DNA of 64,000 bases, from the NCBI GenBank assembly GCA_029891345.1, contig CM057006.1, positions 41,701,056 to 41,765,055 of the forward strand, in the 5' to 3' direction. The notes beneath the pieces were generated by a model. It was not told the origin of the DNA. It did no database searches and saw nothing but the letters and a program-made list of their open reading frames with translations. The first letter of the stretch is position 1; each line of letters starts with the position of its first letter. Made by a program: the position numbers and the translations under genes. This DNA comes from Dryococelus australis (Eukaryota > Arthropoda > Insecta > Phasmatodea > Phasmatidae). Below are positions 24,941 to 37,489 of the stretch, in pieces.

Positions 24941-26220
24941 ATGCTAACTAGAAAATTGTCAGTGAAGTTAGAAACCCTCCGAGTTTTGAACGAACGACCG
25001 GGTAGCTGAATTACTACTGTTGTAGATAATGTAAATAACCAAATTAATGCAAATGTAAATAGTCAAATCAGTAGTGTTAGTAAACTGGTAGATAAGAAAA
25101 TAGACAGTATGAATGAAAATGTGGATAGACAAATAGAGAGTGTGAACGAAAATATAGACTGAAAGATAGAAGGTGTAAGCGAATTAGTAAACAATAAAAT
25201 AGAGTGTGTAGACAAGAAAATTGACAGTGTGAGGTACAATGTGAATGAAATGATGCACAGTGTTAACGAGAGGTTAGATAGTGTCGAAGGTAAGGTGGAA
25301 CAGGAAGTGAGCTCCCTCAAAAGGGAATGGCAGGAATTTTCTCAGCAGCAGGAGAGAAGACATGCAGAGGCTGAGGTGGAGCCGAGATCAACCCCCGACG
25401 AGCCGGCGAATGTGAACAGCGAGGATAAGGTAGTGGTCACTGCCAATAGAGCGATCTCAGGAGAAACCCAGCAGTTTTGCAGTGTGGGTGCGCTTCAGCA
25501 GGGGGTGGGTAAAGTCGACGTCACGATAAAGCCCGCCCCCCTATGATGGACACACCTTCGCGCGAATACCAGCACCAGTTCGAGATTGTTGCCGCCCTGA
25601 ATGGCTGGACGGAAGAGCAGCAGGCATACTATCTGGCGGCTGTACTGAGGGGGGACCAGCATTGAGCATACTGCAGTCGCTCCCAGAACGACATCGACTA
25701 GAATACTCCACATTGGTGTCGACTGATACCTGCGACACACCCACCATGCCCAACTGCGAAGCCACATCCAGAGACCTGGGGAACCACTGCAGGAGCTGTG
25801 GCAGGACATCCTGAGCCTGTCGCACCTGTCTCTGGAGGGATGCCGTGAAGAGGCAAGAGATGTCGTCGCCGTCGGCTTCTTCGTCGATGCTATCGCTGAC
25901 ACCAAGGTGCTGCAAGCTGTGCGGTTAGCTGCGCTCACACCATGCAGGATGCCTTGGCCCGATCACTGGAAGTGGAGTCAGCAAGGCAGTCAACAGTGCC
26001 CCGACTTCCAGTGCGGACAGTGATGCTGAATGAAGAGGACGAAGACAGCGTGAAGAGGATGCTGAAGGACTTGCAGACGACCATGAGGGACATCGCCTCC
26101 AGGGTGCGCACTACGGAGACTCGCCATCCCCCACCCAAACGGCCGGAATGTTGGACGTGTCGACAGCCGGGACACCTGAGAGCCAGCTGTCCTCAGCAGC
26201 AGCAACCAGGAAACAGGTAA
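24941..26220 (+). pseudogene. gag: Gag of a Ty3/gypsy-type retrotransposon, broken
   Basis: An ATG at 24941 starts MLTRKLSVKLE, with a stop at 25007. The same frame then codes a long heptad-like coiled coil (VDKKIDSM..., VNERLDSVEGK), again interrupted at 25160, and runs to 25546. After a C-run at about 25538 the frame shifts and gives YQHQFEIVAALNGW...LAAVLRG, typical of a capsid domain in this group. Another shift gives ALSILQSLPERHRLEYSTL, and further on GEPLQELWQDILSLSHLSLE. A final frame codes ALARSLEVESARQ and the nucleocapsid zinc knuckle C-W-T-C-x4-H-x4-C (26149-26190). Gag assembles the intracellular particle and binds the RNA. At least two stops and three frameshifts make this copy inactive. 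The coiled-coil start resembles the minus-strand Gag at 62.3-63.96 kb. Confidence 0.8.
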
Positions 26221-26230
26221 CAAGGGGCAG

Positions 26231-26450
26231 GTGAGAGTGCAATATCTTCAGGAAACTTGTAATACTGGTCTTGGGCAAAGGTCGGTGAATGCTGGAGGGG
26301 AGGCCCCAATATTTTTGCAGGTGCGTTCAATGAAACAGGACTTGGATGCCATATTGGTGGAGGGAAGCATAGATGATGTTTCTTGTCAGACGGTTGTTGA
26401 CACAGGGGCGACTATAAAGGTGGTAGACTGGACATTCTTGAGCCTCTCCA
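26231..26450 (+). pseudogene. pol: Start of pol: retropepsin-like protease, truncated
   Basis: The open frame contains IFLQVRSMKQDLDAILVEG, followed by CQTVVDTGATIKVVD. VDTGAT (26396-26413) carries the D-T/S-G active-site triad of retroviral-type aspartic proteases. The frame begins just after the Gag stop, as expected for pol. Retroelement sequence ends at the C-run at 26451-26462; the rest of the protease, reverse transcriptase, RNase H and integrase are absent. Confidence 0.75.
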
Positions 26451-26462
26451 CCCCCCCCCCCC

Positions 26463-28369
<1,907 letters not shown>

Positions 28370-28528
28370 CATCCAGTTCAATAGTCGCTCGTCAGTCTCT
28401 CTCTCAGCTGTACCCACGCTCGCAGTAAAACTGTCGGCTTGGAGGCCCGAGCTAGAAGCCCCAAACCTTGCTGTGAGAGGATAGGGCGATGGCCAGAACA
28501 TTCTTTTAACGATAACCCCAGAAATTCA

Positions 28529-29079
28529 GGCCATGTCCGAAATGGTAGATTTTATTCACAGAGTGATCACGTGACCAGATTTGAATACAAAAATGGTGAC
28601 GTATATTGTAATTTGGTATTTCGTATTTCCTATCCAGGGGATGTTAGCAAAAATACAAAATGACAAAATCAGCGCCATGTTGGTTTTTACCTTCAAAACA
28701 CGTGCGCCAGAACGTAAATATAATGTTTTTTGTTAATTTTTTTAAAAAACAAATAACGGTTTATTATGCACACTATGCATGTTTTAAAAAGCAAGTAAGT
28801 GTTGCGCTTTGTTTTTATATTTAGCAACAAAAAAAACTTTACGTCGTTATTTCATAATTTATTATATTCTTGTGTATTAACGTATTCGCAGTATTACAGT
28901 GATTATTGTAGAAATATTACGTACGTTTTAAGCATTAAATTTAGATAAAACTATTTTTCAGTGTTAATGTAAAAATGCGTTGTCGCGAGTGCCAAACAAG
29001 CGACTGTCGACAACGTCCGAATTGAAACTTACGAAACGACAAATTACAAAATAACGAATTTGTCATTTCGGACACGGCC
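28529..29079 (+). mobile_element. Harbinger-like MITE family H, copy H1 (full length)
   Basis: The 551-bp element starts GGCCATGTCCGAAATGG and ends in the inverted form CATTTCGGACACGGCC. It is flanked by TCA on both sides (28526-28528 and 29080-29082). A 3-bp TNA duplication and GG/GC-starting TIRs fit PIF/Harbinger-type transposons. No transposase is present. Related copies are at 43984-44349 and 60963-61395. Confidence 0.85.
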
Positions 29080-29082
29080 TCA

Positions 29083-30933
29083 GTCTGCTGAAGGACGGGA
29101 ACGTACTAGTCCCGACAGGCTTATCCGGCACACGCGACGGCTCGCATTTGTAAATCGCCCTGCACTCCCCGGGTTATCACTCTTTAAAATGCCCAATTGT
29201 TTGGGGGGGGGGGGGGGACACTATGGATATTATTTCTCGAATGATTTGGTATTGTTATCAGGATATTTTTGATGTGTCACGATGCCATGAAATATCCTCA
29301 AAATCTAGAAGGGGGAAAAAAAAATTCTTCTCTTGAACAGTTTTAATCCCCGTGGCCGTTGAAAAGACCGCGTCGATAAGAGCCTCACAGTTCTACCCAG
29401 TCCATGCGGATGCTGGAGGATCCGTTGGAAGAGTGGGATCTCACGAGGCGCTCATAATACGGGACCTTATCTTGGACACGACCCACGTGATCAGTGTTGG
29501 GTTGGGGGGGGGGGGGGTTGTCCAGTCTGTTGCGAGTCATCTGGAGTTTAATACTTACAGCTCCGGCATGCAGTGGTCCCGCTAGGAATATTGATATCGG
29601 AAAAAGAAATATTGATATTATTTATATTCTCATACCACTTCTGGTATGGCAACTATTTAATTATAGTGTTTACATTTATATTGACTGAAAGGTAATGTTT
29701 CTATTTCGAAGCTAATGAAATGTTAGCATTTTAGAGTAATTTAATTCAAGTCCCAACTGAGTAATTTCTAACAGATTTTAAATTGTATTTTACACCACCC
29801 ACATTCATTTATAGGGATAGCATAAGGTGGATATGTTTTAACCTAAACTTAAGGATAATAATTTTTGAAGATATTTTTATTTTATATGTTTCTAAAATAA
29901 TTTTCAATTGTAATGTAATTTCCTTGCTTTCTCATTCTTATTTTAACTGTATTTTTTTGTATATATATTTTCGTTTTGGTTTTTACCGGAAGTAGGTTTT
30001 TTTACTTCTTCTTCTATTGTACGCCGTTCCAGGGAAGCTACGCTTCTGGCGGGACTTCTCGATCGCGGCGGACGTAAATGAATTATCGCCGAGATTTTAT
30101 CTGCAAAATCTCCGGCGCCTGCCTAATGTGCAGGTTAGTTCTTACGGTCCCAGAAGCAAGGGTAATTATTTTAGTAAGCCGCGCCATGAAAGAAGAGGGC
30201 GCGAGACTTTGCTGTCATTGGTTTTATGGTTTTTTTTTTTTTTCACCTGCAAGAAAGCGCCGATAGAAGCCGACGTCGTGAGGTATGACGCCGTACCGGT
30301 CCTAACGACGCCACCAATTTCTCATGGCCGGAGGGACGGATGGGCGTTGGTTTATTTTCTGTTGATTCCGGACTGTTGTAAAATATTGTGTGCTAGTAAA
30401 TTTTTAAATTTCAAACGGCATGACAGTTCCATAACCCATTGGTTTAGTTTGTTCTTCGGTGTTTGAGCTAGGCCCAGAGCAAAGAACCCAAATGAGATAC
30501 TTAAGATCGACTTGTATGCACGTTGTGTATACTTCCACCCCATGCAAAATTAACACTGCCTGGGCCTCATCACTTTATTCATACGTCGGTCAAGTGAAAC
30601 TGTGAAATTAATTTTAAAAAAATATATTTTACAAATCTGCTCATTTTTACACCTTCGAGGCTTAAAAAAACGGAAAAAGAAATAAATAATTTAAATTATC
30701 ACAGATGGTTACACGACACTTTTTATTCGACGTTAAAATACGGAACTACTTGCCAGCCATCATTGCCAACCATCATTGCCAACTTTATTGGGTGCATGTC
30801 ACTCAAGGCGCCCGTTAAAATATATGCAGGCAGTGGCAGTGATTTTTTTTCTTAGGTTGATTTCAAAAGTGCTCACTTTATCGCGAACAGTCTTTAACAA
30901 TTTAAGCCACTAGTGCCCTAGCAGTATTGTATA
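29083..30933. other. Unassigned stretch with poly-G runs and a T1-type end
   Basis: G-runs lie at 29203-29217 (15 G) and 29504-29517 (14 G). A GC-richer patch at 30010-30340 supports a 149-codon open frame (30017-30466) that crosses a T-run and shows no domain I know. A fragment at 30863-30893 (AAAAGTGCTCACTTTATCG) is the 3' end of a T1/T2-type MITE. Confidence 0.4.
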
Positions 30934-31381
30934 TATAATCCATTCACGGTTACGTCAAACTTTTCTGAAGTCTTGATAAAGATCTACTTCCAGACTATTC
31001 CTCCACGTCGTGCAAACTAAGCTTAACAAAGTCTAGAAAAATTACACCAAAGAACAGCGCACGAATTCTTGCGCACTCGGTTGTAGTAATATTTTTCATA
31101 ATAACTATTTCGTAGACTACTAGGCGCTACCAAAGCACGTGTTTCCTCACTGTTCTTATTCACATTTATTATAAACGAAATATTATAATTTATAAATAAA
31201 ATATAGTTAAAACTTCAATTTAACAAAAAAAAAAAAAAAAAAAAGATACTTGGAAGTTAACAGAGGTATAAAACGTTTGTTATACATAAAAAAATTTATG
31301 AATAAACTAAACACTTCATACACGGGGTGATTTTACAAAGGTTTGATTCAAAAAGTGTGAAGAAGCCGCTAATAGACTATA
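30934..31381 (+). mobile_element. Short TIR element, copy D, related to the 1.9-kb family
   Basis: The 448-bp element starts TATAATCCATTCACGG and ends GCCGCTAATAGACTATA. Its first 70 bp share the GAAG...CTGCTAAA-type order, a TCTACTT-CAG motif and CCTCC with the 1.9-kb family, and its last 50 bp share CAAAGG and GAAG positions. It matches copy E at 49936-50604 more closely. It is noncoding and includes an A-run at 31227-31244. Confidence 0.75.
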
Positions 31382-34300
31382 TCCCTTCTTCCTCCATTTG
31401 CCGTTAAGACTACCGAGTTTGCTCTTAAATATAGTTTTGATCGTCCCCAGGACGATACATACTGTTGTGCCGTACATTACATGTTATTTCAATGGACAGA
31501 TGCTATCATCTTTATGTTTTTGTTCATTTTGAGGTTTAGTTTTAAGTAATGTATGCCATTTAAGCTGTTGGAATCAAAAGTAGCCTAATAGAATCCTTAT
31601 TTTTCTCCGTTTTTTGAACCTCATTTTTTTTTGCTGGAAACTATAAAAAAATAATAATTTTCGAAAGAACCTACCATACACGTACGCGATTAAAATCCCT
31701 GTCGGCTGCTGTGAAATCAACCGAGGTCTTTTAAAAAGAGTTTTTTTCCTTTTTTTTTTTTTTATGAAGCCGACGCTTTCGAGCATAGTAGAGCGCGCAT
31801 CGCGGAATGGCTGTATGGCGAGGCGCGCCCCCACGGGAATTTGTTTTTTAGTTGTTGGTAATGCCACTGCGCTCCCCGGGTGCCTCGCGGCGCGCTCAAG
31901 TTTTTGTGATTCAGGTTTGTACGCCTGAGCCTGATCTGCCATTCCGTTCTTGTCCGTGCGCTACCGCCGCTCTTTCACTCCCGCGGCGATCGTACATCCC
32001 ACAGTGTTCCTCTCTCCCCCCCCCCCCCCTTCTTCACCCTCGACGAAACCACCCCACTAGCTCTTAATGCCCTGGAAGCAAATACACTGTGTGGATTCAA
32101 CAAACTTAACGGGGGTTTACAAATTAGTTGCAAAGTAGCATAGAGCTATTAATTCCGATTATTTGCCCAGCTGCCCTCTGTGTTTACCCGGGCCCGACCC
32201 GCTTACTTCCCTTCCCCTCCAATTCTAAACTATCCTTACTCCCCCTTCCGTACGATTTCCGTTCCCTCGAGCCTACAACTTCGCTTGTGCGCGATCGTAG
32301 ATTTTGCCTACTTTCCGAAGGAAAGAAAGGTCTATGAGATCACTTTCCTGTCTGTTTTCCGCCCTCCCCTTCAATTTTTGAACGCGTTAACTGAATTTCA
32401 CCGAATTCGGTACACATATAGTACTAAGTAAGTACACCTGACTTTTATGGTTTTCGACCACGCAAGGCACTTACTTTCAAAATGGTGGCAATTTTAAAAT
32501 GTAGGGCGATATGGTCATATCTCGGAAACCATTCAACCGATTTTAACCAACTTTTGTATGCTGACAGCGCAAGTTGTGAGCATTAAATTCATAGATGATT
32601 ATTATGGTTGGTTCGCCATTTTGGAAGATAGCGTCACATAAAAAATAAAGCTTTTATGTTATATCTCGAAACCTACTCAACTTTTTTTTTTCCGCCAAAT
32701 TTGGCACGTAAGTAATGCTATGTTTGGTCAGGTAATTGTCAGTGATGGAACTTAATTAGGTACTTATTTTCAAATTGGCGGCCATACAAATCACTACCAT
32801 ACCGTTAGACCAATTTCCAAATTTTGTACGTGGACAGTATCTACTACAAGCATCATACACACTAAACAACAACCACTTTTGTCTGCCATTCTAGAAGATA
32901 GTGCCACATGAATAACGAAACCACCACCAACAATAACCACCATGGCCAATAGTCTGTTGTGCCAGTACCATAACTTAAGTTGGCAGTAACGAGGAGGCGT
33001 GTGTATCAGCTAGCTCTGCGTTCTGCAGTTTTTTATATTATTATGACCACCCAGTGTCTTTTATAATTAATGCAAATTTATTATTAATAACTATGTTATT
33101 ATTGAAAGTTTAAGTTCACTTTAAACGGCTTAGTTTGTTGTTTTTGGGAAGAAATGAGTTGCTTTGTACTATAATAAAATACGTCTCTCACATATATCTT
33201 TCGCCCATCTTCCCCAATAGTCCATTTTTCGCAAATGAGGTAAGATGGTGACGACTGGCTAGAGCGCTTCACATCGACCCCACTTGCCTGTAGGCACACC
33301 CTACCCTCTACCCCTGGCCAGTGTGACGTGCCCCGAGGTTATATAAAATAAATATTATTTTGCGCATGATGCAAAGGAAAAAATACCAGATGAAGAATTG
33401 TGAGGAAATCCACTGACGAGCACATTTCAACGACTAGCAGATTCCGAGATTGAGTACTTACTGTAATTTTTACTGGCTCGGTCAACAATTAATTACACGC
33501 GTCTATTGGAAAAAGCGCGTAACTGCATTCTAGCGTGGCTATACAAAATGGCAATCCCTGTCCCGCAAAATTTAGCTCTTTAAACTTCGACTGGATAATA
33601 CTCATTTATTGGCGTGTCATAAAATCACGTATATTTGCATTACAAGTAATCCCCGATTGCCTTTTTAATCAACATATTACGGCATGCCGTTCTTTCCTTT
33701 GTTATTTTTTAAGATAAATGGACTGTCTGCTGCAAGGCACTTTCAACCAAAAATTCTCATTCATTTATTTGCTGTCCTGTAACACTGCGTCATATGTGCG
33801 AGTGCTTTGTCCGTCGTTATGGAAACTGCATTAATTAATAAGCAATAAAGACGGGCACCTATTACTAATGAGAACGGATTTGAAAAACATTTCAGCGCTC
33901 TGTGCACGTGTAATTAAAATTGCGGCGGAATGATTGACAATAGGTAATTTGCATTTAAAATTACGCCATTTTTTTCGCGTTTACACTTAACGTTGCGTCT
34001 GTCAATGCGGTAAGCGCAATATGGTCACGTTATGAGGTAGGGACAGGAAGAGAAGGAATGAAAAGAGGAATAGGAGGACGGTAACGAAGGGGAACTGGCG
34101 AAGGCGCGAAAGAATGAGGAATGAATCGGCAGTTCCGGAGCAATTTCTCTGGCGATATATCACGTGGCTTCAGAATTGTCATTGATGTATGGCTACAGTT
34201 GCGTCCTCGTATCACGAACACTGCGAACCTGAGCTAACGGCACGAAACCTTTACTGCCACTGTGTCGCAGATGCCTTCTCTCAGTACGAAATGTCGTGAG

Positions 34301-34797
34301 ATTGCACTATATTGTCGTAATTTATACGTGTTGGTGAATTCTTAAAATGTGATCGACATCAATTTCCGTTAGACACTAAGGGGGAATATCATATGCCATA
34401 TTTGCTTGTAATTTCCGTGCAGAGCTATCTACCGATACGAGGGCAGATACAAACGAAATTGCACGCACGCAGTTCACAAGTTGTCCCGCTAGGTAACACT
34501 GTCATCGTTTAAATGGGACAGAAGCTGCAAAACGTAACAAAAAAAGAAGTATAGCACGGACGCTGTTGCCAGTTCTCCTACAACGGTGGTTCCTCGGCTC
34601 GCACCATAGAGAATAAAATAAATTTATTGCGCTGGCCATTCATATCTCAAAACTTTCAAACCACGTGTAAACCAGAACAACATACAGACGACATAGAAAT
34701 ATGTTTCATTCTAATTAAATAATATATTATTTTATAAGTTTACTTATATAATTGTATACACTTGTACCTTCGTACGCAATTACATATACGGAGGTGG
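31382..34797. other. Unassigned stretch with degenerate tandem repeat and C-run
   Basis: The stretch contains a 14-C run at 32016-32029, pyrimidine-rich DNA over 31900-32330, and a degenerate repeat at about 32470-32920. The open frames (31852-32067, 32128-32431, 34030-34221 minus) are low-complexity or lack a recognisable domain. No transposon ends were found. Confidence 0.4.
32470..32920 (+). repeat. Degenerate two-unit repeat, spacing about 270-293 bp
   Basis: CTTACTTTCAAAATGGTGG at 32470 recurs as CTTATTTTCAAATTGGCGG at 32763. GCCATTTTGGAAGATAG at 32615 recurs as GCCATTCTAGAAGATAG at 32885. ATATCTCGGAAACC at about 32517 is echoed at 32664. The units are old and strongly diverged. Confidence 0.6.
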
Positions 34798-34979
34798 TTA
34801 AATCAAATATAGTAGGACAATGTGAGAAAGTAGTCAAAAAAAAAAACGCGAGACACCGATGCCAGCGCTCCTAGCGGTTTGTGTTGTTCGTACGGTAATA
34901 ATCTGTGCATTGAATGGGTATTTTTGAGTATTTTGGATGCGTTTTAATTCAAATTTTTTCGCTTAAGTGGTTATTTATT

Positions 34980-35534
34980 ATGGCAGGAAAGATTTATGTA
35001 GTTTTTGGCTGCAATAATTACAACGTTGCGAACTACAGCAAATCCTTTTTAAGATTTTCAAAGGATTCAAGTCGGTAAGTACACGAGCTGCAATGGATAA
35101 CATTTTCCATTCGTGTAATTATTGCAAATTTCATTCACACAAACCTTAATTTACTTAAATACTGTTTTGTTGTTTCCTAGGTGCAAGCAATGGGTGCAGA
35201 AATGTAAGAGCAGACCTGGATGTACTGAAGAAAAAAAGGACTGGCGGTTTATACCTACACGAGAATAGCGTGTTCCAACCTTTTCAGAAAAGAGGATTTT
35301 CGCAACCCAGATTTGCTTCCACAAGACCAAGAACGAAGTCACTTGAGTGTCGTAGCTGATATTTCTAATCTTGTACACTGCAGGGCCTTGCGAAGTTTGA
35401 TAGCCCTTAACCTGAAAGGTCCAGGTTTGTTTTTATTGGAGCGACACCTTCGAAAAATAAAAGTAAACAATGTTTACAAATTCCACATTTGTCTATTAAA
35501 CTGGCTGAAGTCTCTTGTTAAAGTCTGTGTATAG
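34980..35534 (+). pseudogene. THAP-domain protein, probably transposase N-terminus, broken
   Basis: Exon 1 (34980-35074) runs from an ATG and codes MAGKIYVVFGCNNYNVANYS then KSFLRFSKDSS, ending at a donor GTAAGT. Exon 2 starts at 35181 after a pyrimidine tract and CTAG, and in phase codes RCKQWVQKCKSRPGC. This fits the THAP pattern of an N-terminal Cys, a FxRF-type motif and a conserved Trp (CKQW). The frame meets a stop at 35265-35267. The +1 frame carries the expected end of the domain, RIACSNLFRKEDF, where the usual zinc-binding His of C-x2-H-F is Leu. That frame continues open to 35534 without a recognisable domain. THAP domains bind specific DNA, for P-type transposases the transposon ends. 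The frameshift and lost His predict loss of function. Identity as THAP is likely; splice sites are inferred. Confidence 0.7.
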
Positions 35535-35830
35535 TTCAGCAAGTTGAGCTAGGGATAAAATTGATTGTGCAAAATAGTGTTTTCATATTTGTGTCGGTGA
35601 TTACTCGTACAATGTTTACATATTAGCCAAACGTTATGCACCAAGCCCTAGTCCCAGTGTCAGCAAGGTAATAAATGCACAAAACAATGATACAAGGCTC
35701 GCCTGCTATTTATTTTAGGTGGTAACACGAAGTGTAACGCATAAGCGAAACTGGGAGTTTCCCCATAAATGATTGTCATGTGTAGCCTATTTGCACTGAG
35801 AAATAATGTATGTGTGTTTTGCAGTTTAAC

Positions 35831-36255
35831 ATATTTCTGTACTATTTGTAATATTACTGTAATATTGTCTTATGAAAACATGTTTAATTGCAAAAAGATT
35901 GAACTGAACATAAGGCACCGTACCTAAATTGACAATGTTACCAATACAATTTAGAAATACGATAGTGGGGAGGGCTATGAACTTGAGATAAATTGAGGGG
36001 TAAAAGTTTATAATGAAAATGTACATATTTTGTATTTTTTTACCCCTTAATTTCCCTGATCTTCATAGCCCTCCACACTATTGTATTTGTAGCTTGTATT
36101 GGTAATATTATCTATTTAGTTAATGTATGGTTCAGTCTTTTTTTTTTTGCAATTTAATGTATTTTCATAAATAAATATTACATTACTTACATATTTCGCA
36201 CCTATTTTACCCCACAATTTCCCTTATCTTCATAGCCGTCCCCACTATCGTTTTT
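35831..36255. repeat. Foldback inverted repeat inside the THAP transposon
   Basis: The left arm (35831-36005) pairs with the right arm (36036-36197) over about 165-175 bp. Examples are CCAATACAATTTAGAAATAC and GATAGTGGGGAGGGCTATGA on the left against TCATAGCCCTCCACACTATT and TTGTATTGGTAATATT on the right. A third partial copy of the inner part (TCATAGCCGTCCCCACTATC) lies at 36203-36255. The arms could form a hairpin in RNA or DNA. It is probably an inserted foldback element. Confidence 0.75.
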
Positions 36256-37282
36256 GGGGTTTCTATTAGTCAAATGTTGATGCCCCTAGGAAATTCATGT
36301 TCTGTGTAATTATTAGAGTGGAATATTACCATTTTCTGAGATTTTTTTTTAAAAGCCCCCATTTTTAAAAATTGCCCAGTTTTCAGCATATTTATTTCGT
36401 TTATGTACATGTCCGTATTGTTTACATACTTTTTCAGTGTATTTTCATACTTTGGATTGTTATTGTTTACATTTGGGAAACTATGCATTTGAATATTTAT
36501 TTGTATGTTATTTGGGTTGTGTTTGCACCAACTACCAAATATTTTCAATGATTTATTAAAGAAACAACTGAATGAAAACTGTATTAGTTTCCTTTCTAGG
36601 TAGTCGCTTACCCTTTACACACACTAAGCTCTAAATATCATTACTGTTTTCCTGTGCAAATATTTTAATTTCTTTACATACTGAGTTTGCAAGTAATTTT
36701 AATTTGAATGAGTGGAGAGTTGTTGATTACAGCTTTCGGTGACGAGAATAATTCTTCTCCAGCCAGTGCATCGAAGTTCATTCTGTGTTTCTAAACACCA
36801 TGTACTGACACCACATACCAGACACATTTAATTGTAGCAGTGGAGATGTCATCAGGTTGTCTACAGTTGGCAAGTCAGTGTATATATTGCAGTGTGTGAA
36901 CCAGCTGTCGAGTGAGAGTTACTGTCAAAACCAATCAAAAGTAGTAACAACATTCCCCCCTCCACCTCATACTCGCATTTGTTTACACAACTGTGTACAA
37001 AACCTTCAAACTATAATATTTCACTCCTGAGAGTCATCGTTACATTTCAGTGACATTTATTATAAGTTTTTTACAAATAAATAAATAATATATTTTTTTA
37101 TTTTAATTCCTCTTATTTACTCCCTGAAGTACTCAGTATTTTAACTTTGTGCATACACCTATAGTATTAACTTAAATGAGGTGTTTTTCAATGAATTAAT
37201 TTGCCACATTCTGCAATGCAGATAAGTCACTTATAGTGATATGCACACATTTCTTTTGACCTGTTAGTCTATTTACAGAGTT

Positions 37283-37489
37283 TTGTTTGCAGTGATCACA
37301 GTATTGGAGAAAGTACTTGCAAATTGCATTACAATAAGAAGTGCCATGAATTTGAACAGAAAGTACCTTAAATTCATCACTAAGGAAGTTATTTTCAGTT
37401 TAGCTGCTTTTGAATTCTGCAACACGTTTTCCAGTCTTCTTGCCATGAAGCATATGAAAATCTGTGGTAAAATTCAGGTTGGTTATTAG
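37283..37489 (+). other. Open frame inside the THAP transposon, identity unknown
   Basis: The 68-codon frame includes LNRKYLKFITKEVIFSLAAF and CNTFSSLLAMKHMK and ends soon after a CAG-GTTGG that could be a weak donor. Its composition is less AT-driven than that of its neighbours. It may be a remnant transposase exon, but no motif supports that. Confidence 0.2.

Noticed and set aside
25495..25938. Minus-strand frames of 147 and 124 codons
   Set aside because: They are antisense shadows of the plus-strand Gag capsid region.
30017..30466. 149-codon open frame as a host gene
   Set aside because: It crosses a T-run giving poly-Phe, has no domain, and overlaps other frames.
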